A DNA stretch of 64,000 nt from Shewanella fodinae (GCF_014651955.1 NZ_BMXW01000009.1:1-64000), one strand, 5' to 3'; counted from the stretch's first letter, positions 47,613 to 56,898 are shown. The notes: generated by a model not told the origin, from the sequence alone. Made by a program: numbers and translations.

Positions 47613-48596
47613 TTAACTGTCAGTAGTTGCCAGTGCACTATAGGTTTTACGCCAAGCACTGGGGCTACTGCCAACTTCCCGGCGAAATGCCTCTCTTAAT
47701 CCAGCGGCGCTACCAAAACCACAGGCTGCGGCAATCTGCTCCACCGACATGCGGCTGGACTCCAGTAACGACTGCGCCCGTCTTACCCTAGCGCCATAAA
47801 GCCACGCCATAGGCGATATTCCCGTTTGCTCGTGAAAGCGCCGACTCAGGCTGCGCTGGCTGATACAGGCGCGTTGTGCCAGTGTTTTCAAGGTCAGAGG
47901 TTGATGGAGCTGATCCAGCATCCACAACTGCAAGTCTTGCAAGGGTGATGCCGCATGCTCGTTATGGCGGTATAGCTGTTGTGCTTGTGAACCTTGCCGC
48001 GCTAGTGGCATAACCAGCATATCTGCTACTTTTTCTGCCACTTGTACCCCAAAATCTCGGCTAATCATATGTAGACACAAGTCCTGTCCGGCAGCGAGCC
48101 CGGCCGATGTTAATAACTGGCCGTTATCGACAAACAGCACATCGGATTCCATTTTAATGGCGGGATAGCACTGTGCCAGCGTCTCCACCAGCGTCCAGTG
48201 CGTCGTTGCTCGCAAGCCGTTTAGCAGTCCGGTCGCTGCGAGAATTGCGGCTCCGGTACAAATAGAGGCCAAACGAATGCCCTGGGCCGCTACCTGCTGC
48301 AACACCTCAATGACCTGCGGCTGATGGAATTCCAGCATCTGTAGATTACCGGGAATGATCACGGTATCCGCATAAAACAACTCGGACAGCGGCGCTACCT
48401 CGTTGATGGTGACAGCACCGCTACGCGCTATAGGTTTGGGGCCACAGAAAAACACCTCATACAAGGCTGTGCCTTCGCTGCTACGCGCCATAGGAAACAT
48501 TTGTTGCGGGATCGCCAAATCAAACAGCACCACCTCATCGACGGCCAAGATGGCCAAACGATGGCGATCAGATTGTCGGCAAATAACAGCTGACAT
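47613..48596 (-). CDS. GlxA-type AraC regulator with DJ-1/PfpI sensor domain
   Basis: 327 residues. Residues 1-190 have a class I glutamine amidotransferase-like (DJ-1/PfpI) fold with Cys in ASICTGAAIL. Residues about 225-320 are an AraC double HTH (LAQRACISQRSLSRRFHEQTG, AAACGFGSAAGLREAFRRE). Ligand unknown. It is divergent from a DJ-1 protein gene with the same core fold, which suggests the two serve one response. Confidence 0.92.
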   Translation of the reverse strand: MSAVICRQSDRHRLAILAVDEVVLFDLAIPQQMFPMARSSEGTALYEVFFCGPKPIARSGAVTINEVAPLSELFYADTVIIPGNLQMLEFHQPQVIEVLQQVAAQGIRLASICTGAAILAATGLLNGLRATTHWTLVETLAQCYPAIKMESDVLFVDNGQLLTSAGLAAGQDLCLHMISRDFGVQVAEKVADMLVMPLARQGSQAQQLYRHNEHAASPLQDLQLWMLDQLHQPLTLKTLAQRACISQRSLSRRFHEQTGISPMAWLYGARVRRAQSLLESSRMSVEQIAAACGFGSAAGLREAFRREVGSSPSAWRKTYSALATTDS

Positions 48597-48794
48597 TGTT
48601 ACACTCCACAGAAACCCTATCGCGCCAATCTATCCTAAGCCACCACATGGCACCAAACTCAGCGCCACTAAATGGCCGGCAGCTCACACTCTATCAACGT
48701 TGGCCAGATCCTTACGTTTTCTGGCGGCATCGCCCCTTTCGGTCATACCGCGACCGCTCTATTGTGGCCCAGCATTAATCTTATCGGAGGAATT

Positions 48795-49631
48795 ATGGAT
48801 CGCAGAGATTTTACCCTTTCCTGTTTGGGAGGCATTGCCGCAATGAGTACCGCCGCATTTACGGGTAACGTGAGTGCCACCCCAGCAACGGCACACCAGC
48901 AATTGCCTGCTGACCCGACTAAACCACATATTGCATTTGTTATCTATGACGGCATGACCGCACAGGATCTGATAGGTCCGGTAGAAGTGCTGGCCAACAG
49001 TCATTTCAACGTGGATTTTGTCTGGCGCGACAAAAATCCGGTATTTGCTGAAAACCGTGCTAATCGCCAGTTGGGCTTTTTGCCAACGGCCACTTTCAAT
49101 GAACTACAACATACCGATATTCTGTTTGTGCCGGGAACCAGTAACCCTTATTTGCAGATGCGTCAGCAGGATATGGTTGATTGGGTAGCACAGGTGGGCG
49201 CTCACGCAAAATGGGTGACCAGTGTCTGCAGTGGTTCCTTTATTCTGGGGGCCGCCGGATTGCTGAAAGGTTACCAAGCAACCTCTCATTGGGCACTTAG
49301 AGACAATTTGCGTTATTTCGGTGCACAACCTGTAGCACAACGTGTTGTGCGTGACCGTAACCGGGTGACTGGCGCAGGGGTGACTTCCGGCATTGATTTT
49401 GCGCTACAACTGTTAGCGTTATTGACCAATGAACAGTTAGCACAAGCCACCGAGTTGACACTAGAATACGATCCGCAACCACCCTATCACACCGGTTCGC
49501 CCAAAGTGGCACCGGCAGCATTGGTCGAGGCTTCCCGCAACGGTTACTTGCAGCACTTAGCCCAAATCGAACCCGATAGTACGCAGCAGTTGTTGCATAC
49601 CGCCAAACGCTTAGGGGTACAGTTGAGCTGA
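48795..49631 (+). CDS. exported DJ-1/PfpI-family protein (isocyanide-hydratase-like)
   Basis: 278 residues from ATG 48795 with CGGAGG upstream. The N-terminus MDRRDFTLSCLGGIAA has a twin-arginine (RRxF) type signal, so it is likely exported folded. DJ-1 core: VIYDGMTAQDLIGPVEVL, and the nucleophile elbow Cys in SVCSGSFILGAAGLL. It is closest in pattern to isocyanide hydratase and GlxA sensor domains. Substrate unknown. Confidence 0.88.
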   Translation: MDRRDFTLSCLGGIAAMSTAAFTGNVSATPATAHQQLPADPTKPHIAFVIYDGMTAQDLIGPVEVLANSHFNVDFVWRDKNPVFAENRANRQLGFLPTATFNELQHTDILFVPGTSNPYLQMRQQDMVDWVAQVGAHAKWVTSVCSGSFILGAAGLLKGYQATSHWALRDNLRYFGAQPVAQRVVRDRNRVTGAGVTSGIDFALQLLALLTNEQLAQATELTLEYDPQPPYHTGSPKVAPAALVEASRNGYLQHLAQIEPDSTQQLLHTAKRLGVQLS

Positions 49632-49636
49632 CGCTA

Positions 49637-49668
49637 TGCCCGGCAGCAGATTTCTTTCCTGCCGGGCA
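49637..49668 (+). terminator. hairpin after the DJ-1 gene
   Basis: TGCCCGGCAG and CTGCCGGGCA form a perfect 10-bp stem with a 12-base loop. No T run follows, so it may be a weak terminator or an mRNA-stabilising hairpin. Confidence 0.5.
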
Positions 49669-49752
49669 AATTCAACAGATGTTGCTGGTTTCACGTACAT
49701 TTCTTCTATATCTTGATCTGATCGTCATTGATATTTTCAGGATATATGCGCA

Positions 49753-50412
49753 ATGGAACACAGCGTTTTTGACCGGACCAGCACCGATGACAAGGTGATC
49801 GGTAATAGCCTGTACAATCTGATTATCGGCATTACCTTGTTGTGGGGGTTCGCCATCAACTATCTGATGGTCAGCAATATCGACCCGCAGGGTATTGCCA
49901 GTATCAATCCTTGGCTGTTTTTTGGTGGTTATTTTATTAGCTGTTTTGCGGGGATCTATCTGTTTCAGAAATCCGATAACCCGCTAGTCAGCTTTATTGG
50001 TTACAACCTTGTCGTGGTGCCATTTGGCTTAATCATCAATCTGGTCGTCAGTCAGTATCAGCCAGACTTAGTCGTTGAGGCGCTGCGCATCACCACGCTG
50101 GTCACCCTCGGTATGATGGTGCTGGGCACACTTTTCCCGGCGTTCTTTGCGCGGATAGCGGGCGCCTTGACCATCGCGCTGTTACTGGTGATCGTGGTGG
50201 AACTGATTGAACTGTTTTTCTTCAAAACTCACCACGGTATTCTCGACTGGATTGTCGTGCTGATTTTCTGTGGTTATATCGGTTATGACTGGGGTCGCGC
50301 CAACGCCATTCCTAAAACCGTGGATAATGCCATCGATAGTGCTGCGGCACTGTATATGGATATCATCAACCTGTTTTTGCGAATTCTGCGTATTCTTGGT
50401 AATCGCCGCTAA
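49753..50412 (+). CDS. Bax inhibitor-1/YccA-family membrane protein
   Basis: 219 residues with about seven membrane segments and the BI-1 C-terminal signature YDWGRANAIPKTVDNAI ... YMDIINLFLRIL. Members are proton- or calcium-sensitive leak channels or modulators of membrane proteolysis. It stands alone, with its own short upstream region. Confidence 0.88.
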   Translation: MEHSVFDRTSTDDKVIGNSLYNLIIGITLLWGFAINYLMVSNIDPQGIASINPWLFFGGYFISCFAGIYLFQKSDNPLVSFIGYNLVVVPFGLIINLVVSQYQPDLVVEALRITTLVTLGMMVLGTLFPAFFARIAGALTIALLLVIVVELIELFFFKTHHGILDWIVVLIFCGYIGYDWGRANAIPKTVDNAIDSAAALYMDIINLFLRILRILGNRR

Positions 50413-50502
50413 ACCACCAGCCAGCATTGGCTGCGCCTGAATGTGGCAGTCATACTGAAGTTGTTATTTTACCGATATTTGTCAATGGAGAGAATCTTCG
50501 AT

Positions 50503-51102
50503 ATGCACCCGGTCGATACGGGCAAAGCCTATGATCAGCTTGCAACCATCTGGGACAGTGACAGTTTCAATCGCCTTAACGGCATTAAGCAACACCAGCG
50601 TGCACTCAAGTTTTGCAAAAACATGGGCAGCGCACTGGACATAGGTTGTGGCTGTAATGGCCGTTTTATCGATCTTTTAGCAGCCAAAGGATTGCAACCG
50701 GAGGGGCTGGATGTTTCCGGAGAAATGATCCGGTTGGCCCAGCTTCGCCACCCACAATATTCGTTTTATCACGCGGATATCTGTCAGTTTACCCTACCTA
50801 AAACCTACGATTTTATCACCGCTTGGGACAGCATCTGGCATATTCCACTAACGCAGCAACGCCAGGTGATCACCAAGATTATTGCTGGCTTAAACCTCGG
50901 TGGCATCTTCATCTTTTCCTTTGGTGGCGTTGCCTCTGAGGGTGAACACAGCAACAACGTTATGGGGCCAGAAGTTTATTATTCCACCCTGGGAACCCAA
51001 GGCTTTTTATCATTGCTGCTGCAACTTGGCTGCCAGATAAAACATCTGGAATATGATCAACATCCTGAACTGCATACCTATCTGATCGTGGAAAAAACGT
51101 AA
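50503..51102 (+). CDS. class I SAM-dependent methyltransferase
   Basis: 199 residues from ATG 50503 (GGAGAG upstream); ATG 50485 is an alternative. SAM-binding motif I is ALDIGCGCNGRFIDLL near 42-58, then GLDVSGEMI and YHADICQF. Substrate unknown; small-molecule type by length. It is the last core-like gene before the AT-rich island; no terminator was recognised in the 271 bp that follow. Confidence 0.88.
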   Translation: MHPVDTGKAYDQLATIWDSDSFNRLNGIKQHQRALKFCKNMGSALDIGCGCNGRFIDLLAAKGLQPEGLDVSGEMIRLAQLRHPQYSFYHADICQFTLPKTYDFITAWDSIWHIPLTQQRQVITKIIAGLNLGGIFIFSFGGVASEGEHSNNVMGPEVYYSTLGTQGFLSLLLQLGCQIKHLEYDQHPELHTYLIVEKT

Positions 51103-51373
51103 ACGGCCCATTCTCCGGCGTGAATTTCTTGGTACTTAATGTTACTCAGCGCCACCATAAGTTGAGGTGTAATAACTCATACATGCTGTGACGGTTTTGA
51201 TTATTTATATAGGGTGGCTTGAGCGCACGCCTACACAACTCACTTCTGGACAATTCCGAGTTAAAGCATTAAATCTAACTCGACAGTTTCAGATAAGAAT
51301 TTCTATGAAAAGAATGCAACACAAGAGCAGAGGAATAGAATGGAGATTCACTATCTTTGTTGATAAAATATTG

Positions 51374-52870
51374 CTATTCATTGCATAGTTTTGCCAAGCT
51401 GTTCCAAAATGCCGAGACAGAATGACTATTATTCCTGACGGCTTTACTTAAGCAATTACAATAAAGCTCAGTCACTTCATGTAAGGCATCTATTACTAGC
51501 TTTCTGGCTTCTTGTGGAGTTAATTCTAGAAATTCGTCAGTCACAAGTGGCATAAGTAAACATTCCAATAGAAGCTGAATAACTTGATCACTCAAAGTTT
51601 CGCAAGAAGTCAGTGATTGCAACAGTGCCAGCATTACATTCTCCACCCCAGAATCTGCTTCTTTTAATAGAGCTTTTTCCATTAGCTTAAATAAGCAGGC
51701 TTCTACAAGAAATTTGATATTGCTTGGTTCCCAATTAGATGAATGTGCTTCTATGTAACTCTTTAATGAACCTAGCTGAACAGTATCGCCTTCATGGATA
51801 ACTCTATGTAGGCAAGTATAAGCAATAGAACTTAAGTTGTTATGGATGTTTAAATCAATCAGATTATGGATAACTTCAATACTAGAGTTATTGATAATCT
51901 TTTCCTGAAAATCATCTGGTTGAAGCGGGATGGATGAAAAACCTTGCAAAATAAATCTAGTGAAATGATCGATACAAAAATGCCCTATATTAAGGCTGAT
52001 TGCCAAAGCGTGACTCATTAGGAAACTATGTGTAAATACATCCCGTAGCTTTAGCTTAATATTCAACGGAATATTGAGTTTTGAATCAGAATGTTTCTGT
52101 GACCTTTCCAAAATTGATGTCAAATGACTAATAAAATCGCTAGATAATGAAACTTCGCCATTAAAATCTTCAAAATAAACGGTGCAGTATTTTTCATTAA
52201 GTACAGGCCGTTTACCTTTATATATATCACAGTATTGACTCAATAGATCATATACATATTCGGTCATGTGCCACGTACAATTATTGAATATGTCAGGTCC
52301 GAGAAAAGCAAGAAAGACAGCTGTCATCTCGTCAATAACAAAATCGGTACATAGTGATTTTTCGTATACAACTTTACTCGTATTAATTTCAATTCTTACA
52401 TCTGGACATAATACAGCTAAAATTGCTTTTTCAAAATTATTCTGACCGTTTACATGACGAAATTTCATATCCACAGGAAATGATTGCCTCATCAAAGGTT
52501 TCAGTTTTTCTCTTGACTCCTGGATAAGAGCGGTTAACTTTTCAAGTTCAGCAATTATTTCTTCAGCGGTCGCGTCTTCAGGTAGGTTAATGATGTGAAA
52601 AACTTCTTTTTCATCATCGTCCATTATTTCCATAGCAATTTGGTAAGCAGCAATAATTGGGGACATTTTTTCAGTTAGCGTGAACATTTTTACAGGCAAT
52701 AATAATGCATCCCCATTTTTAGCTTCCATCAGTTTTTTTGCTACTATCCCATTGATGTCAATTAGATATTGTGGACATTTCGAAACAAATATTTTTCTCA
52801 CGACCAGCTTAATATTTGATTGATGGTTTCCAGTATATTTAAAGGCATGTAGATACTTACCTACTGCCAT
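51374..52870 (-). CDS. third gene of unknown three-gene operon, 498 aa
   Basis: A soluble protein without signal peptide or obvious membrane segment. It has a mixed N-terminal part (KLVVRKIFVSKCPQYL ... GDALLLPVKMF), then an acidic helical region near 80-130 (DATAEEIIAELEKLTALIQE). From about 260 it is largely helical, with repeating Leu/Ile patterns. I see no Walker, nuclease, protease or HTH motif and do not recognise the family. It starts 24 bp after the second gene with a weak ribosome site. AT-rich relative to both flanks. Confidence 0.7.
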   Translation of the reverse strand: MAVGKYLHAFKYTGNHQSNIKLVVRKIFVSKCPQYLIDINGIVAKKLMEAKNGDALLLPVKMFTLTEKMSPIIAAYQIAMEIMDDDEKEVFHIINLPEDATAEEIIAELEKLTALIQESREKLKPLMRQSFPVDMKFRHVNGQNNFEKAILAVLCPDVRIEINTSKVVYEKSLCTDFVIDEMTAVFLAFLGPDIFNNCTWHMTEYVYDLLSQYCDIYKGKRPVLNEKYCTVYFEDFNGEVSLSSDFISHLTSILERSQKHSDSKLNIPLNIKLKLRDVFTHSFLMSHALAISLNIGHFCIDHFTRFILQGFSSIPLQPDDFQEKIINNSSIEVIHNLIDLNIHNNLSSIAYTCLHRVIHEGDTVQLGSLKSYIEAHSSNWEPSNIKFLVEACLFKLMEKALLKEADSGVENVMLALLQSLTSCETLSDQVIQLLLECLLMPLVTDEFLELTPQEARKLVIDALHEVTELYCNCLSKAVRNNSHSVSAFWNSLAKLCNE

Positions 52871-52894
52871 TGGCCAACTTTGCTGATAAAAGTT

Positions 52895-54727
52895 TTAGCT
52901 TGCGTGAAATATAAGTTTAAAATAGTATTTAGCGTTATTCTGTGGGTCATTCAAGAACCAATCGATGATACGCTCTCCTACATCCTCTATTCTGTGGGAA
53001 AAATAAAATGCTAATTGCCAAGAGTAATCGTCGAAATAATTATCAAAGACACTTAATGGCACTTCATATGTGAGTTTCCTCGCATTTTCTTGGTCTTGCA
53101 TATAAACAGAATTAAGGTATCGTACCCACAAGTACACAAGCTTTCTTTTTTCATAATCTTCCAAAGATACCTTTTTTTGATAATTATCAATGCTTTTACG
53201 AAGTAAATGTGATGCTATCAGGTAGTCGTTTTGGTTTTCTGCAATTAGTGAGAAAAGGGTTACCACTTCATCAAGATATTTTTCTTCATTAGAAAGACGG
53301 TTTAGTTTATTCTCTAACGTTTGGAACTGCCTTGATGCATGCAGATAACATAAGTGAGAGTAAAAATATTCAGATAACCATGGAACGTCATCCCCAAAAA
53401 ACATATCTGTCAGTAACAAGGCTAACTCTGGGTATCCATTTATTGCTAATTCTTGAGTAACAATGTTAATAAATGAAGGATTTAAACTGGTGTTTTTAAA
53501 TGAATTTATTGCGCTCTCAATGTTTTCATATGGAAACTCATTTCTTTCAAGAATAGGAGAACTTAATGCCGCTAATGCGATTAGATTAGCATTGGATGCT
53601 ATAGTGTTTTTTTCAGACAACCGATTTAATGTGCCAACGATAAGATCATTATCCCCGCTTTGGTAGAGAAGATTACAAACATTAAATTTGCAAATTTCTT
53701 CCTCCTTCTGATTAACTAACATTAGCATGAGTTCTTCTGGTTCGCATTGATGCAATGCTTCATAACCCTCATTCAAAGTACACAAATATCGATTTTGAAG
53801 TACTTCGATATCAAAGAAATTTTTGGTCTCTATAATTTTTCTATTTCTCTCTATGCAATCATTCATAGATTCATTCGTCATGTATGAATAGCAGAAAAAA
53901 TTGCAAAGGATGTGCATCAATTTAAAATCTGGAAATTCAAGTGCATCAATCAATAAAACAAGTTCTGTACATAACTTGTCAAACTCTACTTTATCCTTAT
54001 ATGATAGACGGTAAAAATCCTTATTAATTTTATTTTGAATTGATATGCACTGTAGAATTATATTTTCCCGCTCAAACTCTCTTAATGGGTTTAATTTTTT
54101 TAACTTTTCTAATGCTTTACTAGCCAGAGTGAACATAGAAAGATTCACAGAACTATCAAATAGTGCAAAAAGTTCAAAATCCGACAGTGTTGAAAAAACT
54201 TCATCGTTCTTATTAATTATTTCTAAGTCTTCTCTTTTTGCCAGTTTGGTAATGTAAAAATATCTAGGAATACTTATATCATTAAGAGTCTTGGATATAT
54301 CTTCAAATCTTTGACGAGCTATGTCAAAACCTCTTTTTTGCTCAATTAGTTTGAGTAGTGCTGCTTCTGCTAATCCCTTTGTGAAGCTGGATAATTGTTG
54401 AGATGTGTTATAAGCTTCGATTCTATTAAGGTCATCAGTCGCTACCTCATTACTATCAACCAAAATTATCTTAAGGCACGAAACGGCTAGTTTTGCCTCT
54501 TGGTTTAAAGTCGGGATCCCGCTGATTGTTTCCAAGCGCTGTAATGCAGAGCTTACTTTCCCTTCCTGCAAAGACTTAAGTATTTGGATAAGATTAGGTT
54601 TAATTGGTTCGAGGCTTAGGGCGTCTGTAACATGATTAACGATACTGTTGATAACTCCATTGTTGACATATTTATCCCCTTTAAATGCATCACCTGCTCC
54701 ATTACTGGTGATAGTACACGTAGTCAT
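52895..54727 (-). CDS. second gene of unknown operon: GDK-motif plus helical-repeat protein, 610 aa
   Basis: The N-terminus contains ITSNGAGDAFKGDK (residues 6-19), matching the C-terminus of the upstream small protein. From about 35 onward the protein is almost all helical, with paired A/L-rich helices resembling degenerate TPR-type repeats (LIQILKSLQEGKVSSALQRL; AEAALLKLIEQKRGFDIARQ). No catalytic motif is visible. AAGAGGT precedes ATG 54727. The combination of a Gly/Asp tag and superhelical repeats suits a sensor or scaffold, but its function is unknown. Confidence 0.75.
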   Translation of the reverse strand: MTTCTITSNGAGDAFKGDKYVNNGVINSIVNHVTDALSLEPIKPNLIQILKSLQEGKVSSALQRLETISGIPTLNQEAKLAVSCLKIILVDSNEVATDDLNRIEAYNTSQQLSSFTKGLAEAALLKLIEQKRGFDIARQRFEDISKTLNDISIPRYFYITKLAKREDLEIINKNDEVFSTLSDFELFALFDSSVNLSMFTLASKALEKLKKLNPLREFERENIILQCISIQNKINKDFYRLSYKDKVEFDKLCTELVLLIDALEFPDFKLMHILCNFFCYSYMTNESMNDCIERNRKIIETKNFFDIEVLQNRYLCTLNEGYEALHQCEPEELMLMLVNQKEEEICKFNVCNLLYQSGDNDLIVGTLNRLSEKNTIASNANLIALAALSSPILERNEFPYENIESAINSFKNTSLNPSFINIVTQELAINGYPELALLLTDMFFGDDVPWLSEYFYSHLCYLHASRQFQTLENKLNRLSNEEKYLDEVVTLFSLIAENQNDYLIASHLLRKSIDNYQKKVSLEDYEKRKLVYLWVRYLNSVYMQDQENARKLTYEVPLSVFDNYFDDYSWQLAFYFSHRIEDVGERIIDWFLNDPQNNAKYYFKLIFHAS

Positions 54728-54829
54728 TAATACCTCTTACCGAATTTTATGTATAAGAATAGAGTTGAGAGCAAGTCCAGTGTAATGCACTCACAGAGTA
54801 TAGTCAGGAGGGATAATCTGTGTTGTAAG

Positions 54830-55195
54830 CTAGTGATCGCTACTGTCGCTGTCATTATTTACAATAATCTTATCTCCGCTAATCTTGTCACCATAGAATG
54901 CGTCACCATCACCGTTAGCAGTGATATAGACTACGTGTTTAGGTTGAGAATTCAACTCATTAACAATAGCTTTCAATCGAGTGTTTGCCTCAATAATTGC
55001 AGAAAGTTGTTCCTTAGAATCTACGTTTTTAAACTCTTCCTTATCAATCTCTTGGGCGATGCTGGCTGCAACAGTAGAATTTAAATTTACGAAATTTTCT
55101 AATGCAGCTTTTACATAAGCAGCAGTTGGCTTGATAGATGACTTAACCAAGTCATAAAGTGCTCCACCTAGGAGAGCGCTAGTAACAAATTCCAT
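54830..55195 (-). CDS. first gene of unknown operon: small protein with C-terminal GDK motif
   Basis: 121 residues from ATG 55195 (AGGAAG upstream). The in-frame ATG at 55234 would lie at or ahead of the promoter's start point and is rejected. Residues 1-90 are helical, beginning with a moderately hydrophobic segment (MEFVTSALLGGALYDL). The end reads ITANGDGDAFYGDK (91-104) and then SGDKI, a second GDK. The 14-residue block is shared with the next protein. The helical part includes a probable coiled coil (SKEQLSAIIEANTRLKAIVNEL). No known family. Confidence 0.7.
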   Translation of the reverse strand: MEFVTSALLGGALYDLVKSSIKPTAAYVKAALENFVNLNSTVAASIAQEIDKEEFKNVDSKEQLSAIIEANTRLKAIVNELNSQPKHVVYITANGDGDAFYGDKISGDKIIVNNDSDSSDH

Positions 55196-55235
55196 AAACT
55201 TCCTTTCCCTAAATCTATGTATATCGCGAGCCATT

Positions 55236-55264
55236 ATTATACAAGCGCTTTCTATGTGTTCGAA
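55236..55264 (-). promoter_or_regulatory. probable sigma-70 promoter of the unknown operon
   Basis: On the minus strand, TTCGAA (55264-55259), 17 bases, then a perfect TATAAT (55241-55236). Transcription would begin near 55229, upstream of the chosen start at 55195 and consistent with it. Confidence 0.55.
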
Positions 55265-55586
55265 AGCTCTGGTACGGTCTGATTTCTATAGACACTCTGT
55301 AGTATTACTAAAATTTGGTCAATCAGTGTGTATCACACCTAGCCAAAATTTATGATGCTGACTCGCAATGGGGCAAAACCAGGCTAGGGCAATCGGTCAG
55401 ATATGGTCACATCAAGGAAAGAAACAACCTAAAAAATTGTGTTCAGACCAATCCGGTTAAGGCCATGTTAACCATCTGCAACCGCCTTGAAATGACTTTA
55501 CCTTTTGTAACCTAAGAGTGCTTCTTGGGCCGCCGCTTTGGTGGCAGTATGACGGCTATAAAGCATTTACTGAGGATATGCTTACC
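55265..55586. other. island border, no gene seen
   Basis: 322 bp between the unknown operon and the His-rich gene. It contains a nested imperfect inverted repeat: AAATTTGG (55311-55318) against CCAAAATTT (55343-55351), with GTGTG-TAT-CACAC inside. A plus-strand 66-codon frame here has no coding features. Confidence 0.4.
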
Positions 55587-56105
55587 ATGCAGAAGTTTCT
55601 GATTTCTGGCCTGACCGCCTTAAGTCTGGCCGTTACCCCCATCCTTGTGTACGCCCACGATGGTCATGATGAACGCGGCTATGAACACGGGCATCATGGC
55701 GATCCGCACCACGGTCATGCAGGTAACATTATTGTGGTTAATAACAATGTACACCGTTCAGCACCACATGTGATGTCCTATCACGGCAATGCGCTGGCCG
55801 ATTTGGCAACTTTCGCGGTATTTGCAGGGATTACTTACGCTATCGTGGGGGACAACTATTATCGCCAGAGCGGAGATCAGTACATTTATGTCCAGAATCC
55901 TCCCGCTGGCAACTATACCGTGGTCAGTACTCCAACCGTTGTAACAGGCAGCAGCACCCTAACACCAGGCACCGTAGTGGACGTAATTGCCGGGGTGACC
56001 AAAAAAGTCGCCTATGACGGACGGTTATATTATTGCGCGAATGGTATTTGGTACTTGCCGTTGGATGGTGGAAAGCAATTTGTGGTAGTGAACGCGCCGT
56101 ATTGA
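55587..56105 (+). CDS. periplasmic His-rich protein, DUF6515-like
   Basis: About 172 residues from ATG 55587 (ATG 55578 also possible), with a signal peptide ending VYAHDG. A histidine-rich stretch follows at once (HDGHDERGYEHGHHGDPHHG), likely to bind metal. A hydrophobic segment (ATFAVFAGITYAIVG) comes next, then two short repeats of the DUF6515 type (YVQNPPAGNYTVVS; VAYDGRLYYCANGIWYLP). Function unknown. Confidence 0.75.
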   Translation: MQKFLISGLTALSLAVTPILVYAHDGHDERGYEHGHHGDPHHGHAGNIIVVNNNVHRSAPHVMSYHGNALADLATFAVFAGITYAIVGDNYYRQSGDQYIYVQNPPAGNYTVVSTPTVVTGSSTLTPGTVVDVIAGVTKKVAYDGRLYYCANGIWYLPLDGGKQFVVVNAPY

Positions 56106-56149
56106 GCTTCCTGACAACAACACTTGAGACCAGTTAAATTGGACGGAAT

Positions 56150-56178
56150 GGCAATTGTGCTCAGGTAGCACAATTGCC
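56150..56178. terminator. 12-bp hairpin between convergent genes
   Basis: GGCAATTGTGCT and AGCACAATTGCC pair perfectly around CAGGT. It sits between the His-rich gene and the pseudouridine synthase, which end at 56105 and 56180. No T tract follows on either strand, so it is a weak or structural terminator. Confidence 0.55.
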
Positions 56179-56179
56179 G

Positions 56180-56872
56180 CTAACGCTGCGGCCAGTTGAG
56201 CGACCAAGGTTCACCCCAAACTTGCAACTGGTTGGCAACTGCGGGCGTTTGAAACTGACTGCCTGTTTGCGGCGGACACAGATAGCGAAACACCTGCCCT
56301 TGCCAATGAAACTCCAAACCGTAGGCGTGCAGATAACCACGTTCAGTAATGGTTTGAGCGTCACCGTACAAGCTATCGCCGAGGATTGGCACGCCCAGAC
56401 TACTCAGTGCCACCCGCAGTTGATGGGTTTTACCACTCAAGGGTTTTAGCAAATACAGTCGCAACCCTTCCGCCACTGACTGGCTAAAAAACTGTGTAAT
56501 GGCAGGATTGGCGGTAGTTCGCAGCAGTTTATACATGCCGCGACGAGATTTAGCCATATCGCCAATCACCCAGCCCTGTTTTTTCTTCGGTTTGCCGCTC
56601 GCTAATGCTAGATAGTATTTCTGCACCTGGTGCTGGCTAAACATGGCGGTAAATCCAGCTGCGGCGGCAGAAGATCGTGCCAGCAGCAACAATCCTGACG
56701 TCATGGTATCGAGCCGATGCACCGGATACAGCTTGATGTTTAAGTCGGCTTCCAACTGCGCCACCAGCCCGGCAGTGCCATCCTGGCTATGGAAATGCAC
56801 GGCCGGGGCTTTATCCACCACAATGAAATCCGCCTCAGTGGCGAGCAGACGATAGTTATCAGGATTGGTCAT
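56180..56872 (-). CDS. RluA-family pseudouridine synthase
   Basis: 230 residues. The catalytic Asp is in HRLDTMTSGLLLLAR near 53-67; LKPLSGKTHQLRV and GVPILGDSLYG are the other RluA motifs. There is no S4 domain, as in the short TIGR01621/RluA-like group. RNA target unknown. It is 27 bp downstream of the sensor kinase gene on the same strand. Confidence 0.92.
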   Translation of the reverse strand: MTNPDNYRLLATEADFIVVDKAPAVHFHSQDGTAGLVAQLEADLNIKLYPVHRLDTMTSGLLLLARSSAAAAGFTAMFSQHQVQKYYLALASGKPKKKQGWVIGDMAKSRRGMYKLLRTTANPAITQFFSQSVAEGLRLYLLKPLSGKTHQLRVALSSLGVPILGDSLYGDAQTITERGYLHAYGLEFHWQGQVFRYLCPPQTGSQFQTPAVANQLQVWGEPWSLNWPQR

Positions 56873-56898
56873 GAAGGGTGCTTCTGTCCATCGGCTAT

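Noticed and set aside
51188-51388. 66-codon plus-strand frame after the methyltransferase gene
   Set aside because: No ribosome site or recognisable features; it runs into the 3' end of the opposing operon gene.
55195-55234. Longer start for the small GDK-motif protein at 55234
   Set aside because: The TATAAT at 55241-55236 would place the transcription start at or downstream of that ATG; ATG 55195 has a good ribosome site.
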